A DNA stretch of 64,000 nt from Hippopus hippopus (GCA_946811185.2 OX328110.1:18592456-18656455), one strand, 5' to 3'. Shown: positions 29,201 through 40,576, counted from the first letter of the stretch. Notes: generated by a model not told the origin, from the sequence alone. Numbers and translations: made by a program.

Positions 29201-30008
29201 TTTTTCCTTCAAACCCATCTATACAGATGGATCCAAAGAAGGAAATTCTGTAGCAGCTGCCGCTGTTTATGGAAAAAGGAGCTTAAAGTGCCGCCTTCCA
29301 AACAACTCCTCTATTTTCTCTGCTGAAATTAAAGCAATTGATCTTGCCCTTAATCTAGCTGAAAGTTCTAATTCCAACCGTTTCATTATCTTTTCGGACT
29401 CTTTATCAACATTACAAGCCCTTTCAAATCAACGCCTTGAGAATCCCTTAATCTGTAGTTTACTCGAAAGGATCTCACAAATTTCTTCTTTGAATAGATT
29501 GGTGTTCTGCTGGCTTCCAAGTCATGTAGGCATCAAAGGCAATGAAAATGCCGATAGGTCTGCCAAATCTGCACTTAACCTTCCCATTTCAGATTTTAAA
29601 GTTCCACACACTGATTTTAAATCCTCTGTTTTAACACATATCCAATCTTCTTGGCAATCCCAGTGGGATGCTGATGTTTTCAATAAACTGCATTCAGTTA
29701 AACCATCCCTTGGTGAATGGTACCCCGTTTACAGGTCTGTTCGTCGAGAAGAAGTGATAATTGCACGACTTCGAATTGGCCATTCACGCATCACACATTC
29801 CTGGCTCTTGACCAGAGACGATGCCCCTGAATGTATTCCATGCAATACATCTTTTTCTATAAAACATATCCTACTAGATTGCATTGACTTTCAGCCAGTT
29901 CGTTCAAAATATTTCAACGTCGATAGTTTAAAGAATCTTTTTGATTCTGTCAGCGTTGAATCTATTATCGCTTTCATAAAGGAGATTGGCATTTACAATA
30001 AACTGTGA
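26274..30008 (+). CDS. LINE 1 ORF2: endonuclease-RT-RNase H, intact
   Basis: The frame encodes 1244 residues; Met20 (MDTIIQWNCRG) is the likelier start, since the first 19 are a hydrophobic leader-like stretch encoded close to the ORF1 stop. APE-type endonuclease ~20-235: N27, E54 in CLQET, GDFNGHN at 150-156, SDH at 226-228. RT ~505-770 has PANYRPIALTS, FFDLESAYD, GVPQGCILS and YVDD at 685-688. RNase H ~980-1105 has D985 (YTDGS), E1018, D1042 and D1093. The C-terminal knuckle reads CIPCNTSFSIKHILLDC. The enzyme nicks the target and copies the element RNA onto it. It lies 15 nt after ORF1, so translation probably needs reinitiation. This copy is catalytically plausible. Confidence 0.95.
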   Translation: MHWFTAYFCTLAFILSSCTMDTIIQWNCRGLKSNFDELSLLINDHKPVAVCLQETFLKREDDITIKYHSIYNKIFTEGEKARGGVSIIVNNNIPHKVISLNTNLQAVAIRLSLHSAVTLCSLYLPPSTPINETNLNDLISQLPSPYILAGDFNGHNVMWGCDDTNQRGLQLESFISNNSLSFMNDNKSKTYLHPATGSYSSIDLTLCSPVLLPNFTWKVTEDLCGSDHFPIIFSSTQPSSSVRPQKWKLSKANWNRFETLCEQTITHDKFGDCDDPAKLFTSLLIDAAKQSVPQTSTNPKRPDKPWYNDDCKQAVRDRKQALRKFNLRPTKENHNLFRISRAKARRTIRESKRKAWRQYVSKLNSRTTAKKTWDMIRKINGKGQLPLSHLEVNNTSLELPLDIADALADNFCKKSSSANYSEKFQRNKAREEKKKLNFNSSNSEHYNKLFTFKELKSALNKAHDSSPGPDKVHYQFLKHLPFTSLSVLLDIFNDIWQSGVFPSSWREALVIPIPKPGKDTSDPANYRPIALTSCLCKTLERMVNDRLVWFLEKNNLIVDVQSGFRRQRGTIDHLVGFETFVREAFINRQHVVSVFFDLESAYDTTWKYGILKDLHDFGLRGRLPLFISAFLDERLFRVRVGNTVSGAREQEMGVPQGCILSVTLFSVKINTIVKAICPGVDCSLYVDDFVICFRSRNMNIIERQLQQCLNKLQTWSDENGFKFSKSKTKCMHLCNLRGVHPDPELYLDKTKIKVVSEFKFLGVIFDRKLSFLPHITALKKKCKKALNLLKVVAHSEWGADRKVLLRLYRSLVRSKLDYGSIVYGSARKSYLKILDSIHHEGLRLVLGAFRTSPVNSLYVEANEPSLSYRREKLSLQYLLKLKSNRFNPTHNIVFKPQYKHLFERKPNDIPPFGIRMEPIVDNLGIDTESIADYKISEIPPWTLNSAEFRFDLASDKKSVTDRTVFHARYNEIKEHYFSFKPIYTDGSKEGNSVAAAAVYGKRSLKCRLPNNSSIFSAEIKAIDLALNLAESSNSNRFIIFSDSLSTLQALSNQRLENPLICSLLERISQISSLNRLVFCWLPSHVGIKGNENADRSAKSALNLPISDFKVPHTDFKSSVLTHIQSSWQSQWDADVFNKLHSVKPSLGEWYPVYRSVRREEVIIARLRIGHSRITHSWLLTRDDAPECIPCNTSFSIKHILLDCIDFQPVRSKYFNVDSLKNLFDSVSVESIIAFIKEIGIYNKL

Positions 30009-30319
30009 TATTTACTGTTGAGTCTCTTACCCATCTTTTTACATTCTTTATACGCCTTTATATTAGATATCTTGTCAGCTGATTCATAGTCTTACCTTTT
30101 TTAATCTAAAACTTTTGAGTTTCTACCACTGCTTTTATATTCAGTTTACATCTCCTTAATGGGAGGATTAGCCCCCTTGGGGGCATCTTATCTCATTGGA
30201 TACAGGACCTCTTTAATGGGAGTATACTGATCCCATTGGAGGCTCCAATCTTTACCAGTTTTAACACTCATTTCCAAGGAAAAGAAATATTCTTAGTCTT
30301 ACCCTTTAATCTAAAACCT

Positions 30320-30350
30320 TTGAGTAGGCAGGGAATGCCCAGCCACTCAA
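30320..30350 (+). promoter_or_regulatory. LINE 3' UTR hairpin 1
   Basis: TTGAGT pairs with ACTCAA around an inner GGGAATGCCC fold. The same architecture recurs at 30474-30504 with different linker bases. The pair is also present in LINE 2 (54088-54118 and 54242-54272), the second there with a mismatch. Candidate RT recognition structure; inference. Confidence 0.45.
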
Positions 30351-30473
30351 TATCATATTTTATGCACATTATAAATGACACATATTTCTCCTTCATTTAA
30401 AAACTTCTCACTATCAATCCAACATTTAGTTCAAAACTTTTTATCACATTCTTAACTCTGTCATTTAAACCTT

Positions 30474-30504
30474 TTGAGTTGATAGGGATTGCCCTGTCAC
30501 TCAA
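30474..30504 (+). promoter_or_regulatory. LINE 3' UTR hairpin 2
   Basis: TTGAGT pairs with ACTCAA around an inner GGGATTGCCC fold. It is a diverged duplicate of hairpin 1, 154 nt downstream. Confidence 0.45.
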
Positions 30505-31701
30505 TAATGTCCTTTATACTTATTAAGATCACACATAATTCTTCTTAATTCAACTCTTTTACTATTATAAATGTATTCAAACCTTTTTCAGTTTAAAATC
30601 CCACTTTTACTATCTTTTAACACAGATGTGCGCGCTAAATGACCAAAGCTGTCGATGCGCCATAAAACAACATTCATTCATTCATTTAACATGATTAGGT
30701 TGACCTTTCCTAGTAATATCTGTCAAAGGTAAAGCAATTAAACTAAAATTTGGAATATATCTTCGATAAAACCCTACAAGTCCCAAAAAGGATCTGACCT
30801 GTCCTTTTGTTGTGGGTCTTTCTGCCGTCTGTATTGCTTGTACTTTATCTGGATTCGGACTCATGCCACTTACTCCTACAATGTGACCCAGACACTCTAT
30901 TTCATGACATGCAATGGTGCATTTACTCGGCTTAGCCGTAAGACAAGCATCCCGTAAACGTGATAACAATCTCTTAAGCGAGTCCATGTGTTCAGAAAAT
31001 GTCTTTGTAAAAACTATGATGTCGTCGATAAAATTGTCAGTGTTGGATACCTTCTCCAACAAAATACGCATCATTCTAGTGAACGTTGCAGGGGCTGTAA
31101 CTAACCCGAACGGCATCACTGAAAATTGCATCAGTCCTAGTGGCGTCTGAAAAGCAGTCTTGGCTTTAGACTCTTTTTCTAGGGGAACTTGCCAATAGCC
31201 TTTGGATAAATCTAACTTAGAAAAGTACTTACATCCGGCCAACTTTGTAAAAATGTCCTCGGTGTTAGGTATAGGCTCTGCATCAAAAACAGTAATGTTA
31301 TTCAATGCTCTCATATCAATACAAAATCTATTTGATCCGTCCTTTTTCTTAATAATAACTATTGGAGAGCTGTAAGGACTCTCTGACGGTTCAATAAATC
31401 CTTGTTGCAACATACTTTCAACCTCTTCCTTGACTCCTTCAGTCATCGCATATGGTAATGGATAAGGTTTTAGTCTTACCGGTGTATCCGTGTTGGTCAC
31501 AATCTTGTGTTCAAGTATATTAGTAAGTCCTGGCACATCTGTTAGAACATCTGTAAAGTCTTGTAGAACAGATTTTACCTGCAGTACCTCGTCTGGGCTT
31601 AATCTGTCCGATACATGTACGTCTTCTGGTCCTTGTGTCCTTTGCTTTTCCAGTATACTTACTCGTTCTTCCTGAATCTCAGATGTTTCCTCATCAGGCT
31701 C

Positions 31702-32778
31702 GTGGCCTATGGACTGTACTAAAGATTTTCCTTAGATTTGGCCCAGAGATCTACTTTTTAACCTGACATAACCCAATTTCAAACTAAATCAAGATATCTT
31801 CAAGACAAATATTCTAAGCAAGTTTCTTCAGTATCAGGCTGAACATTTGGCCTCTTGACTACACACAGAGTTTTTGTAAGATTTAGCCAAGTGACCTACT
31901 TTTTGACCAAACAAGACCAAATTGCAAAATTGTGTAATATATCATCAAGATAAACATTCTGACTATATTTAATGAATATCAGGCTGAAAATGTGGCTTCT
32001 AGAGTGCACACAAGGTTTTTCTCAGATTTGACCCTGTGACCTACTTTTTGCCCTGACATAACCAAGTTTCAAACTTGTCTGAGATATCATTAAGAAAAAC
32101 ATTTTGACAAAGTTTTAAGAGTATCAGGCTGAAAATATGGCCTCTAGACTACACACAAGGTTTTTGTATTTAGCTCAGTGACCTACTTTTTGACTCAACA
32201 TGAACCAAATTCTAAATTGTCTTAGATATCATCAAGAAAAACATTCTGACTACATTTTATGAACATCAGGTTGAAAATGTGGCGTTTAGAGTGCAAACAA
32301 GGTTTTTCTCAGATTTGGCCAAGTGACTTAATTTTTTATCAGAAATGACCCAATCTGAAACCTGTCCAGTACATCATCAAGACAAATATTCTGATAAAGG
32401 TTTCATGAGTATAAGGCTGAAAATGTGGCATCTAGACTAAACACAAGGTTTTTTGTTAGAATTAGCCCAGTGACCTACCTTTTGACCCAACAAGACCCAA
32501 ATTCAAAATTGTCTAAGATATCAAGACAATTATTCTACGTTTAATGAATATCAGGCTGAAAATGTGGCCTCTAGAGTACAAGGAAGGTCTTTCTCAAGTC
32601 TGACCCTGAGAGCTACTTTTTAACTTGACATAACCCAATTTTAAAGTTCTCTGAGATATCATCTAGACAAACATCGTAGTTTCAAGAGTATTGGGCTGAA
32701 AATCTGGCCTCTAAAGTACACAAAGTTTTTCTGAAATTTAGCACTGTGACCTACTTTTTGACCCAGTATGACGCAATT
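31702..32778. repeat. ~143-bp array, unit 2, left part
   Basis: About seven array repeats between the pol/array junction and the nested GGGAGACAT element. Several of them are missing from unit 1. No coding. Confidence 0.7.
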
Positions 32779-33760
32779 ATGTCTCCCCCCGTCAGGGTCG
32801 GGAGACATATTGTTTTTCCTTCTGCATCAGTCTGTCTGTCCATCTGTCTGTCTGTCTGTCTGTCCATCACAAATGATGTCCGCTGTATAACTCAAAAACC
32901 TTTTCAGATATTTTGATAAAACTTCACACATTTGTAAAGCGCCATGAGACAAAGTGTCATGCACAAGAATCATAACCCTGGCTTTTATATTTTTTGAGTT
33001 ATTTCCCTTTGATTATTTTCCTTTACAAATTTTGTCCGCTCTATTACTCGAAAACCTTTTAAGATATTTTGATAAAACTTCACACATTTGTAAAGCACCA
33101 TGAAACAAAGTGTCAAGCACAAGAACCATAACTCTGGCTGTTATATTTTTCGAATTATTTCCCTTTGATTATTTTCCTTCACAAATCGTGTCTGCTCTAT
33201 AACTGGAAAACCTTTTAAGATATTTTGATAAAACTTCACACATTTATAAAGGACCATCAGACAAAGTGTCATGCACAAGAACCATAACTCTGGCTGTTAT
33301 ATATTTTTCGAGTTATTTCCCTTTGATTATTTTCCTTCGCAAATCGTGTCTGCTCTATAACTGGAAAACCTTTCAAGATATTTTGATAAAACTTCACACA
33401 TTTGTAAAGCACCATTAGACAAAGTGTCATGCACAAGAACCATAACTCTGACTTGTATATTTTTCGAGTTATTTCCCTTTGATTATTTTCCTTCGCAAAT
33501 CGCGTCCGCTCTATAACTGGAAAACCTTTTAAGGTATTTCGATCAAACTTCACACATTTGTAAAGCACCATTAGACGAAGTGTCATGCAGAAAAACCATA
33601 ACTCTGGCTTGTATATTTTTCGAGTCATTTCCCGTTGATTATTTTCTCGAAAACTGTTAGAGAAAAATGACCATTATTTCAGTTAGAAATTGCCTTGGTG
33701 ACATATCAATCCTTCTGACACCACATGGGTGGGGAGACATCTGTTTTTTTTTTTTTTTTT
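32779..33760. mobile_element. GGGAGACAT element, copy 2
   Basis: The same insertion as at 19711, inherited by duplication, but with five internal ~157-bp repeats and a 17-T run. The 119-codon minus-strand frame at 33269-33628 is a periodic repeat translation. Confidence 0.65.
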
Positions 33761-35609
33761 GTAGAAAAACAAGTTCTAGTTTTATACTTGTCTGAGATAT
33801 CATCAAGAAAAAGATTCTGACCAAGTTTCAAGACTACTTGGCTGAAAATGTGGCTTCTTAAGTGCACACAGGCTTTTTCTGAGAATAACCCCTGTGACCT
33901 ACTTTTGGACCCTGCCTGACCAAATTTTAAGCTTGTCCAAGATATCATCAAGACACATTCTGACAAAATTTCAAGAGTATTGGGCTGAAAATGTGGTCTC
34001 TAAAGTGCACACACACAAAGTTTTTCAGAGATTACGCCCTGTGACCAACTTTTTGACATGGCATGACCTAGTTGAAACTTGTCTGAGATATCATCATGAC
34101 GAACATTCCGACAAAGTTTCAAGAGAATTGGGCTTTAAATGTGGCTTCAAGAGTGCACAGAAGCTTTTTCTGGGATTTAGCCCTGTGACCTATTTTTTGA
34201 CATGGCATGATCTAGTTCAAACTTGTCCGAGATATCATCAAGACAAATATTCTAAGCAAGTTTCATGATATCAGGCTGAAAATGTGGCTTCTTGACTACA
34301 CACCGGGTTTTTGTAAGATTTAGCCAAGTGACCTACCTTTTGACCAAACAAGACTCAATTGCAAAATTGTAATATATCATCAAGATAATCATTCTGACTA
34401 TATTTAATGAATATCTGGCTGAAAATGTGGCTTCTAGAGTGCACACAGGGTTTTTCTCAGATTTGACCCTGTGACCTACTTTTTGCCCTGACATAACCAA
34501 GTTTCAAACTTGTCTGAGATATCATCAAGAAAAACATTTTGACAAAGTTTTAAGAGTATCAGGCTGAAAATATGGCCTCTAGACTACACAGAAGGTTTTT
34601 GTATTTAGCTCAGTGACCTACTTTTTGACTCAACATGAACCAAATTCTAAATTGTCTTAGATATCATCAAGAAAAACATTCTGACTACATTTTATGAACA
34701 TTAGGCTGAAAATGTTGTGTTTAGAGTGCAAACAAGGTTTTTCTCAGATTTGGCCAAGTGACTTAATTTTTTATCAGAAATGACCCAATCCGAAACCTGT
34801 CCAGTACATCATCAAGACAAATATTCTGATAAAGGTTTCATGAGTATAAGGCTGAAAATGTGGCCTCTAGACTAAACGCAAGGTTTTTTGTTAGAATTAG
34901 CCCAGTGACCTACCTTTTGACCCAACAAGACCCAAATTCAAAATTGTCTAAGATATCAAGACAATTATTCTACGTTTAATGAATATCAGGCTGAAAATGT
35001 GGCCTCTAGAGTGCAAGGAAGGTCTTTCTCAAATTTGACCCTGAGAGCTACTTTTTGACTTGACATAACCCAATTTTATAGTTCTCTGAGATACCATCAG
35101 GACAAACATTCTTAGTTTCAAGAGTATTGGGCTAAAAATCTGGCCTCTAGAGTGCACCCAAGGTTTTGCTGAAATTTAGCCCTGTGACCTACCTTTTGAC
35201 CCAGAATGACACAATTTCATACTTGTCTGAGATATCATCAAGAAAAAGATTCTGACCAAGTTTCAAGACTACTTGGCTGAAAATGTGCCTTCTGGAGTGC
35301 ACACAGGCTTTTTCTGAGATTAAGCCCTGTGACCTACTTGGAGACCCTGTATGATTAAATTTCAAGCTCGTCCAAGATATCGCCATAAAACGACATTCAT
35401 TCATTCGTCCAAGATATCATCAAGACAAACACTCTGACAAAGTTTCAAGAGTATTGTGTTGAAAATGTTGCCTCTAAAGTGCACACAAAGTTTTTCAGAG
35501 ATTAAGCCCTGTGACCTACTTTTTGACATGGCATGACCTGGTTCAAATTTGTCTGAGATATCATCCAGACAAATATTCTGACCAAGTTTCAAGAGAATCA
35601 GGCTTAAAA
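33761..35609. repeat. ~143-bp array, unit 2, right part
   Basis: About 13 array repeats including the inherited tail-only LINE insertion at 35381-35405. It ends at the Gypsy-2 LTR. Confidence 0.7.
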
Positions 35610-36973
35610 TGTCACAAGACGGCCGAGGGTTGGTTTGGACACTAACCTAAATGAATAAATCAAAGAGTCAGGATTTCCAATTTTTTTAACATTTAATCAT
35701 TCTAAATAGATACATAAAATATTTCACCTATCACAATAACACCAATGTCTATTTCCTTTTGTTTTGTACTAAATATAGTTCCAAATAAATCAATTGACAA
35801 CGTAACTTCTAAATACTGTACCAAAGGTATAGTTCTTTTTGTATAATAAATATAGATCCCAAAATAATTCAGTTGTTATTCCCCGGTGGGGCTACTCATA
35901 TCCATCTACCAGAGCAATCTACCAGAGCAATCTACCAGAGCATATGGTCGCGCCGTTCACCTGTAGACCCAACCTCTCTCCCACAAGTGTACATCTATTC
36001 CGGCCTCTGCGAACCCCGATCTTTTGTTTTACTCCACCGTTACCAAACTCCCTCCACGTAGCATCCACACCACCAGCGAAACAGAACCCTATCTCTGCCT
36101 TGTACGTATTTTCATCTACATCAAACACTCCAACCATGTGATAGCCAGGCTACAGTAACAATGTAGCAACCTGATAACAATTAAGTCAAATTAAGTTCAC
36201 AGTTCATTTTACATGGCTCCTTTTCCAATAATGTTCCATTAATACAATATAACAAACATACCAAGATCCTATCACAAAAGGAATACATCTGAATTAAATA
36301 TATACACATAAAACAATCAAATGATAATAATTATAAATTCAATTTAACTTCCCTCACAATGTTTTCTGAAAACTGCTTATGGCAACATTATCTCTCAGTT
36401 CACTGTACGTATTTACCAATGATTCGAAATACCTTTTATCACAATGTTTCTACTTGTAAACTGCTAAATACTATACACTAAACCATAGTACCAACACAAT
36501 TATAATTCAGTACAACAACATTTACAAATACAATAAAACAAAGACTCACCCCAGAAAAATATCCTTCCCGCCCACACAATCAAACAATCAAACCAGCCAA
36601 GTCCGCACACCACCCTTCAAAAAAAAATGTCTGTCCAAAGAGGCTTGTTCTCCCTTCATTTTATACCCGAAAACCTAGCTTGATCCCACGATACACACAA
36701 TCCACGTGCACCATGAGACAAGAATAATCCTTTTTGATTGGCCATACCAGTGAACACAATTCATAACAAGTACTAACCATGGTGACCATTTAACCCTTCA
36801 CAAAAATAACACACACCCAATACCCTTCACGCTCATACAACATTTAAGCTTTTAAACCTAATGTAGTGTACCCAATCACTCTACCTAACCCTTCGCATAC
36901 ACACGCATAACCCTTTACTTTTAAACTCCATTTAAAACTTAAACTTTCTATGCTTCATAAACTCAATGTGACA
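35610..36973 (-). repeat. Gypsy-2 3' LTR, unit 2
   Basis: TGTCAC...GTGACA ends. Three copies of the 13-bp ATCTACCAGAGCA repeat near 35913-35945, against two in unit 1. The polypurine tract follows at 36974-36989. Confidence 0.8.
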
Positions 36974-37045
36974 TTGCCTCCCCTCATCCGAGAAGTACGC
37001 AGTACTTTGTTACTCACATTAAGTTGATGAAAAGTATTTACATAA

Positions 37046-38515
37046 TTACAGTCTACTCAAATAGTCAGCTCCCACATTATCCCTTCCCTTAATTGCAATT
37101 ACAGTGAACCTGTATGGCTGTAAACTCAGTGCCCATCTCAACAACCTGGAATTTGTTCCCTTCATGGAAGACAAATAAACCAAAGGTTGGTGATCAGTCT
37201 CCAACTCAAATGCTTTCCCATACAAGTATTTGCAAAACTTCTGTACAGCCCAAACAATGGCCAAGCATTCTTTCTCTATAGTTGAATAGTTCAACTCACC
37301 ACCCTTTAGCTTTCTACTGGCGTATGCTACGGGCAATTTCACTTCCCCTTCTCTTTGTAATAAAATGGCACCAAGACCAAACTCGGAGGCATCAATCTGC
37401 AGGATAAAGCTTTCTGCACAATTGGGCAATTTTAAAATGGGTTCTTTTAGCAAAACTTGCTTGAGGGTACGAAATGCTTTCTCTTGTGCGTCTCCCCATT
37501 TAACATGATTAGGTTGACCTTTCCTAGTAATATCTGTCAAAGGTAAAGCAATTAAACTAAAATTTGGAATATATCTTCGATAAAACCCTACAAGTCCCAA
37601 AAAGGATCTGACCTGTCCTTTTGTTGTGGGTCTTTCTGCCGTCTGTATTGCTTGTACTTTATCTGGATTCGGACTCATGCCACTTACTCCTACAATGTGA
37701 CCCAGACACTCTATTTCATGACATGCAATGGTGCATTTACTCGGCTTAGCCGTAAGACAAGCATCCCGTAAACGTGATAACAATCTCTTAAGCGAGTCCA
37801 TGTGTTCAGAAAATGTCTTTGTAAAAACTATGATGTCGTCGATAAAATTGTCAGTGTTGGATACCTTCTCCAACAAAATACGCATCATTCTAGTGAACGT
37901 TGCAGGGGCTGTAACTAACCCGAACGGCATCACTGAAAATTGCATCAGTCCTAGTGGCGTCTGAAAAGCAGTCTTGGCTTTAGACTCTTTTTCTAGGGGA
38001 ACTTGCCAATAGCCTTTGGATAAATCTAACTTAGAAAAGTACTTACATCCGGCCAACTTTGTAAAAATGTCCGCGGTGTTAGGTATAGGCTCTGCATCAA
38101 AAACAGTAATGTTATTCAATGCTCTCATATCAATACAAAATCTATTTGATCCGTCCTTTTTCTTAATAATAACTATTGGAGAGCTGTAAGGACTCTCTGA
38201 CGGTTCAATAAATCCTTGTTGCAACATACTTTCAACCTCTTCCTTGACTACTTCAGTCATCGCATATGGTAATGGATAAGGTTTTAGTCTTACCGGTGTA
38301 TCCGTGTTGGTCACAATCTTGTGTTCAAGTATATTAGTAAGTCCTGGCACATCTGTTAGAACATCTGTAAAGTCTTGTAGAACAGATTTTACCTGCAGTA
38401 CCTCGTCTGGGCTTAATCTGTCCGATACATGTACGTCTTCTGGTCCTTGTGTCCTTTGCTTTTCCAGTATACTTACTCGTTCTTCCTGAATCTCAGATGT
38501 TTCCTCATCAGGCTC
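37046..38515 (-). CDS. pol: Gypsy-2 Pol fragment (RT-RNase H), unit 2, open but truncated
   Basis: The longest undamaged copy: about 489 codons open from the truncation junction at 38515 to TAA at 37046-37048. There is no genuine start, because the 5' part of the element is missing. RT motifs: KKKDGSNRFCIDMRALN, LSKGYWQVPL, MPFGLVTAPA, FIDD, LGLVGFYRRYIPNF. RNase H: the catalytic DAS (here IDAS; TDAS in the other copies), IEKECLAI, TDHQPL, NVGADYLSRL. RNase H ends 56 nt before the polypurine tract, so integrase is either deleted or was encoded upstream as in Gmr1-like elements. As a promoterless fragment it is probably not expressed. Confidence 0.88.
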   Translation of the reverse strand, partial: EPDEETSEIQEERVSILEKQRTQGPEDVHVSDRLSPDEVLQVKSVLQDFTDVLTDVPGLTNILEHKIVTNTDTPVRLKPYPLPYAMTEVVKEEVESMLQQGFIEPSESPYSSPIVIIKKKDGSNRFCIDMRALNNITVFDAEPIPNTADIFTKLAGCKYFSKLDLSKGYWQVPLEKESKAKTAFQTPLGLMQFSVMPFGLVTAPATFTRMMRILLEKVSNTDNFIDDIIVFTKTFSEHMDSLKRLLSRLRDACLTAKPSKCTIACHEIECLGHIVGVSGMSPNPDKVQAIQTAERPTTKGQVRSFLGLVGFYRRYIPNFSLIALPLTDITRKGQPNHVKWGDAQEKAFRTLKQVLLKEPILKLPNCAESFILQIDASEFGLGAILLQREGEVKLPVAYASRKLKGGELNYSTIEKECLAIVWAVQKFCKYLYGKAFELETDHQPLVYLSSMKGTNSRLLRWALSLQPYRFTVIAIKGRDNVGADYLSRL

Positions 38516-39592
38516 GTGGCCTATGGACTGAACTAAAGATTTTCCTTAGATTTGGCCCAGAGATCTACTTTTTAACCTGACATAACCCAATTTCAAACTA
38601 AATCAAGATATCTTCAAGACAAATATTCTAAGCAAGTTTCTTCAGTATCAGGCTGAACATTTGGCCTCTTGACTACACACAGAGTTTTTGTAAGATTTAG
38701 CCAAGTGACCTACTTTTTGACCAAACAAGACCAAATTGCAAAATTGTGTAATATATCATCAAGATAAACATTCTGACTATATTTAATGAATATCAGGCTG
38801 AAAATGTGGCTTCTAGAGTGCACACAAGGTTTTTCTCAGATTTGACCCTGTGACCTACTTTTTGGCCTGACATAACCAAGTTTCAAACTTGTCTGAGATG
38901 TCATTAAGAAAAACATTTTGACAAAGTTTTAAGAGTATCAGGCTGAAAATATGGCCTCTAGACTACACACAAGGTTTTTGTATTTAGCTCAGTGACCTAC
39001 TTTTTGACTCAACATGAACCAAATTCTAAATTGTCTTAGATATCATCAAGAAAAACATTCTGACTACATTTTATGAACATCAGGTTGAAAATGTGGCGTT
39101 TAGAGTGCAAACAAGGTTTTTCTCAGATTTGGCCAAGTGACTTAATTTTTTATCAGAAATGACCCAATCTGAAACCTGTCCAGTACATCATCAAGACAAA
39201 TATTCTGATAAAGGTTTCATGAGTATAAGGCTGAAAATGTGGCATCTAGACTAAACACAAGGTTTTTTGTTAGAATTAGCCCAGTGACCTACCTTTTGAC
39301 CCAACAAGACCCAAATTCAAAATTGTCTAAGATATCAAGACAATTATTCTACGTTTAATGAATATCAGGTTGAAAATGTGGCCTCTAGAGTACAAGGAAG
39401 GTCTTTCTCAAGTCTGACCCTGAGAGCTACTTTTTAACTTGACATAACCCAATTTTAAAGTTGTCTGAGATACCATCTAGACAAACATCGTAGTTTCAAG
39501 AGTACTGGGCTGAAAATCTGGCCTCTAAAGTACACAAAGTTTTTCTGAAATTTAGCACTGTGACCTACTTTTTGACCCAGTATGACGCAATT
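38516..39592. repeat. ~143-bp array, unit 3, left part
   Basis: Collinear with 31702-32778, with scattered substitutions. No coding. Confidence 0.7.
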
Positions 39593-40576
39593 ATGTCTCC
39601 CCCCGTCAGGGTCGGGAGACATATTGTTTTTCCTTCTGCATCAGTCTGTCTGTCCATCTGTCTGTCTGTCTGTCTGTCTGTCTGTCCATCACAAATAATG
39701 TCCGCTCTATAACTCAAAAACCTTTTCAGATATTTTGATAAAACTTCACACATTTGTAAAGCGCCATGAGACAAAGTGTCATGCACAAGAATCATAACCC
39801 TGGCTTGTATATTTTTTGAGTTATTTCCCTTTGATTATTTTCCTTTACAAATTTTGTCCGCTCTATTACTCGAAAACCTTTTAAGATATTTTGATAAAAC
39901 TTCACACATTTGTAAAGGACCATGAAACAAAGTGTCAAGTACAAGAACCATAACTCTGGCTGTTATATTTTTCGAATTATTTCCCTTTGATTATTTTCCT
40001 TCACAAATCATGTCTGCTCTATAACTCGAAAACCTTTTAAGATATTTTGATAAAACTTCACACATTTATAAAGGACCATCAGACAAAGTGTCATGCACAA
40101 GAACCATAACTCTGGCTGTTATATATTTTTCGAGTTATTTCCCTTTGATTATTTTCCTTCGCAAATCGTGTCTGCTCTATAACTGGAAAACCTTTTAAGA
40201 TATTTTGATAAAACTTCACACATTTGTAAAGCACCATTAGACAAAGTGTCATGCACAAGAACCATAACTCTGACTTGTATATTTTTCGAGTTATTTCCCT
40301 TTGATTATTTTCCTTCGCAAATCGCGTCCGCTCTATAACTGGAAAACCTTTTAAGGTATTTCGATCAAACTTCACACATTTGTAAAGCACCATTAGACGA
40401 AGTGTCATGCAGAAAAACCATAACTCTGGCTTGTATATTTTTCGAGTCATTTCCCGTTGATTATTTTCTCGAAAACTGTTAGAGAAAAATGACCATTATT
40501 TCAGTTAGAAATTGCCTTGGTGACATATCAATCCTTCTGACACCACATGGGTGGGGAGACATCTGTTTTTTTTTTT
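39593..40576. mobile_element. GGGAGACAT element, copy 3
   Basis: Five internal ~157-bp repeats, a longer (CTGT)n run and an 11-T tail. Inherited with the tandem unit. Confidence 0.65.

Larger units (their letters stand above)
24131..30683 (+). mobile_element. LINE 1: near-full-length I/jockey-like non-LTR retrotransposon
   Basis: A 6.55-kb insertion flanked by a perfect 14-bp target duplication (ATTTAACATGATTA at 24117-24130 and 30684-30697). The uninterrupted site is visible at ~37498. It starts at ACCCCCAGCTGGG, carries a structured 5' UTR, ORF1, ORF2 (EN-RT-RNase H) and a 3' UTR, and ends in a short (TTCA)n tail instead of poly-A. ORF2 is open, but ORF1 has a 2-bp deletion. An RNase H after RT and a CCHC ORF1 place it in the I/jockey superfamily. 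The exact clade needs a tree. Confidence 0.93.
30009..30683 (+). other. LINE 1 3' UTR with hairpins and (TTCA)n tail
   Basis: About 675 nt after ORF2 with several inverted repeats: AATGGGA...TCCCATT near 30215-30236, TTGGAGGCTCCAA near 30237, and two similar hairpins at 30320-30350 and 30474-30504. The final CGCCATAAAACAAC plus CATTCATTCATT tail is the piece copied in the 25-bp tail-only insertion. Confidence 0.7.
23665..31701 (-). pseudogene. pol: Gypsy-2 pol fragment (RT-RNase H), unit 1, split by LINE 1
   Basis: Two minus-strand pieces, 30698-31701 (RT) and 23665-24130 (RNase H), are one frame separated by LINE 1. The RT has LSKGYWQVPL, MPFGL and FIDD motifs. The RNase H has DASEFGLGA, TDHQPL and NVGADYLSR. 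The frame stops with TAA at 23665-23667, only 56 nt before the polypurine tract, so no integrase lies downstream of RNase H. Upstream the frame stays open to 31701, where it is cut by a junction with the ~143-bp array sharing the microhomology ATCAGGCT. Gag, protease and any upstream integrase are missing. Confidence 0.85.
31702..38515. repeat. Tandem ~6.8-kb unit 2 (complete)
   Basis: A unit begins GTGGCCTATGGACTG in the array and ends TCATCAGGCTC in Gypsy-2 pol. The same junction recurs at 31701/31702, 38515/38516 and 45316/45317, giving unit lengths of 6814 and 6801 bp with near identity. Contents: array, GGGAGACAT element, array, tail-only insertion, Gypsy-2 LTR, RT-RNase H. Unit 1 (from ~19212) lacks several array repeats and carries LINE 1. 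Confidence 0.85.

Noticed and set aside
33269..33628. 119-codon minus-strand frames in the GGGAGACAT elements (also 20080-20409, 40091-40450)
   Set aside because: They are periodic translations of the ~157-bp tandem repeat and share no motif with real proteins.
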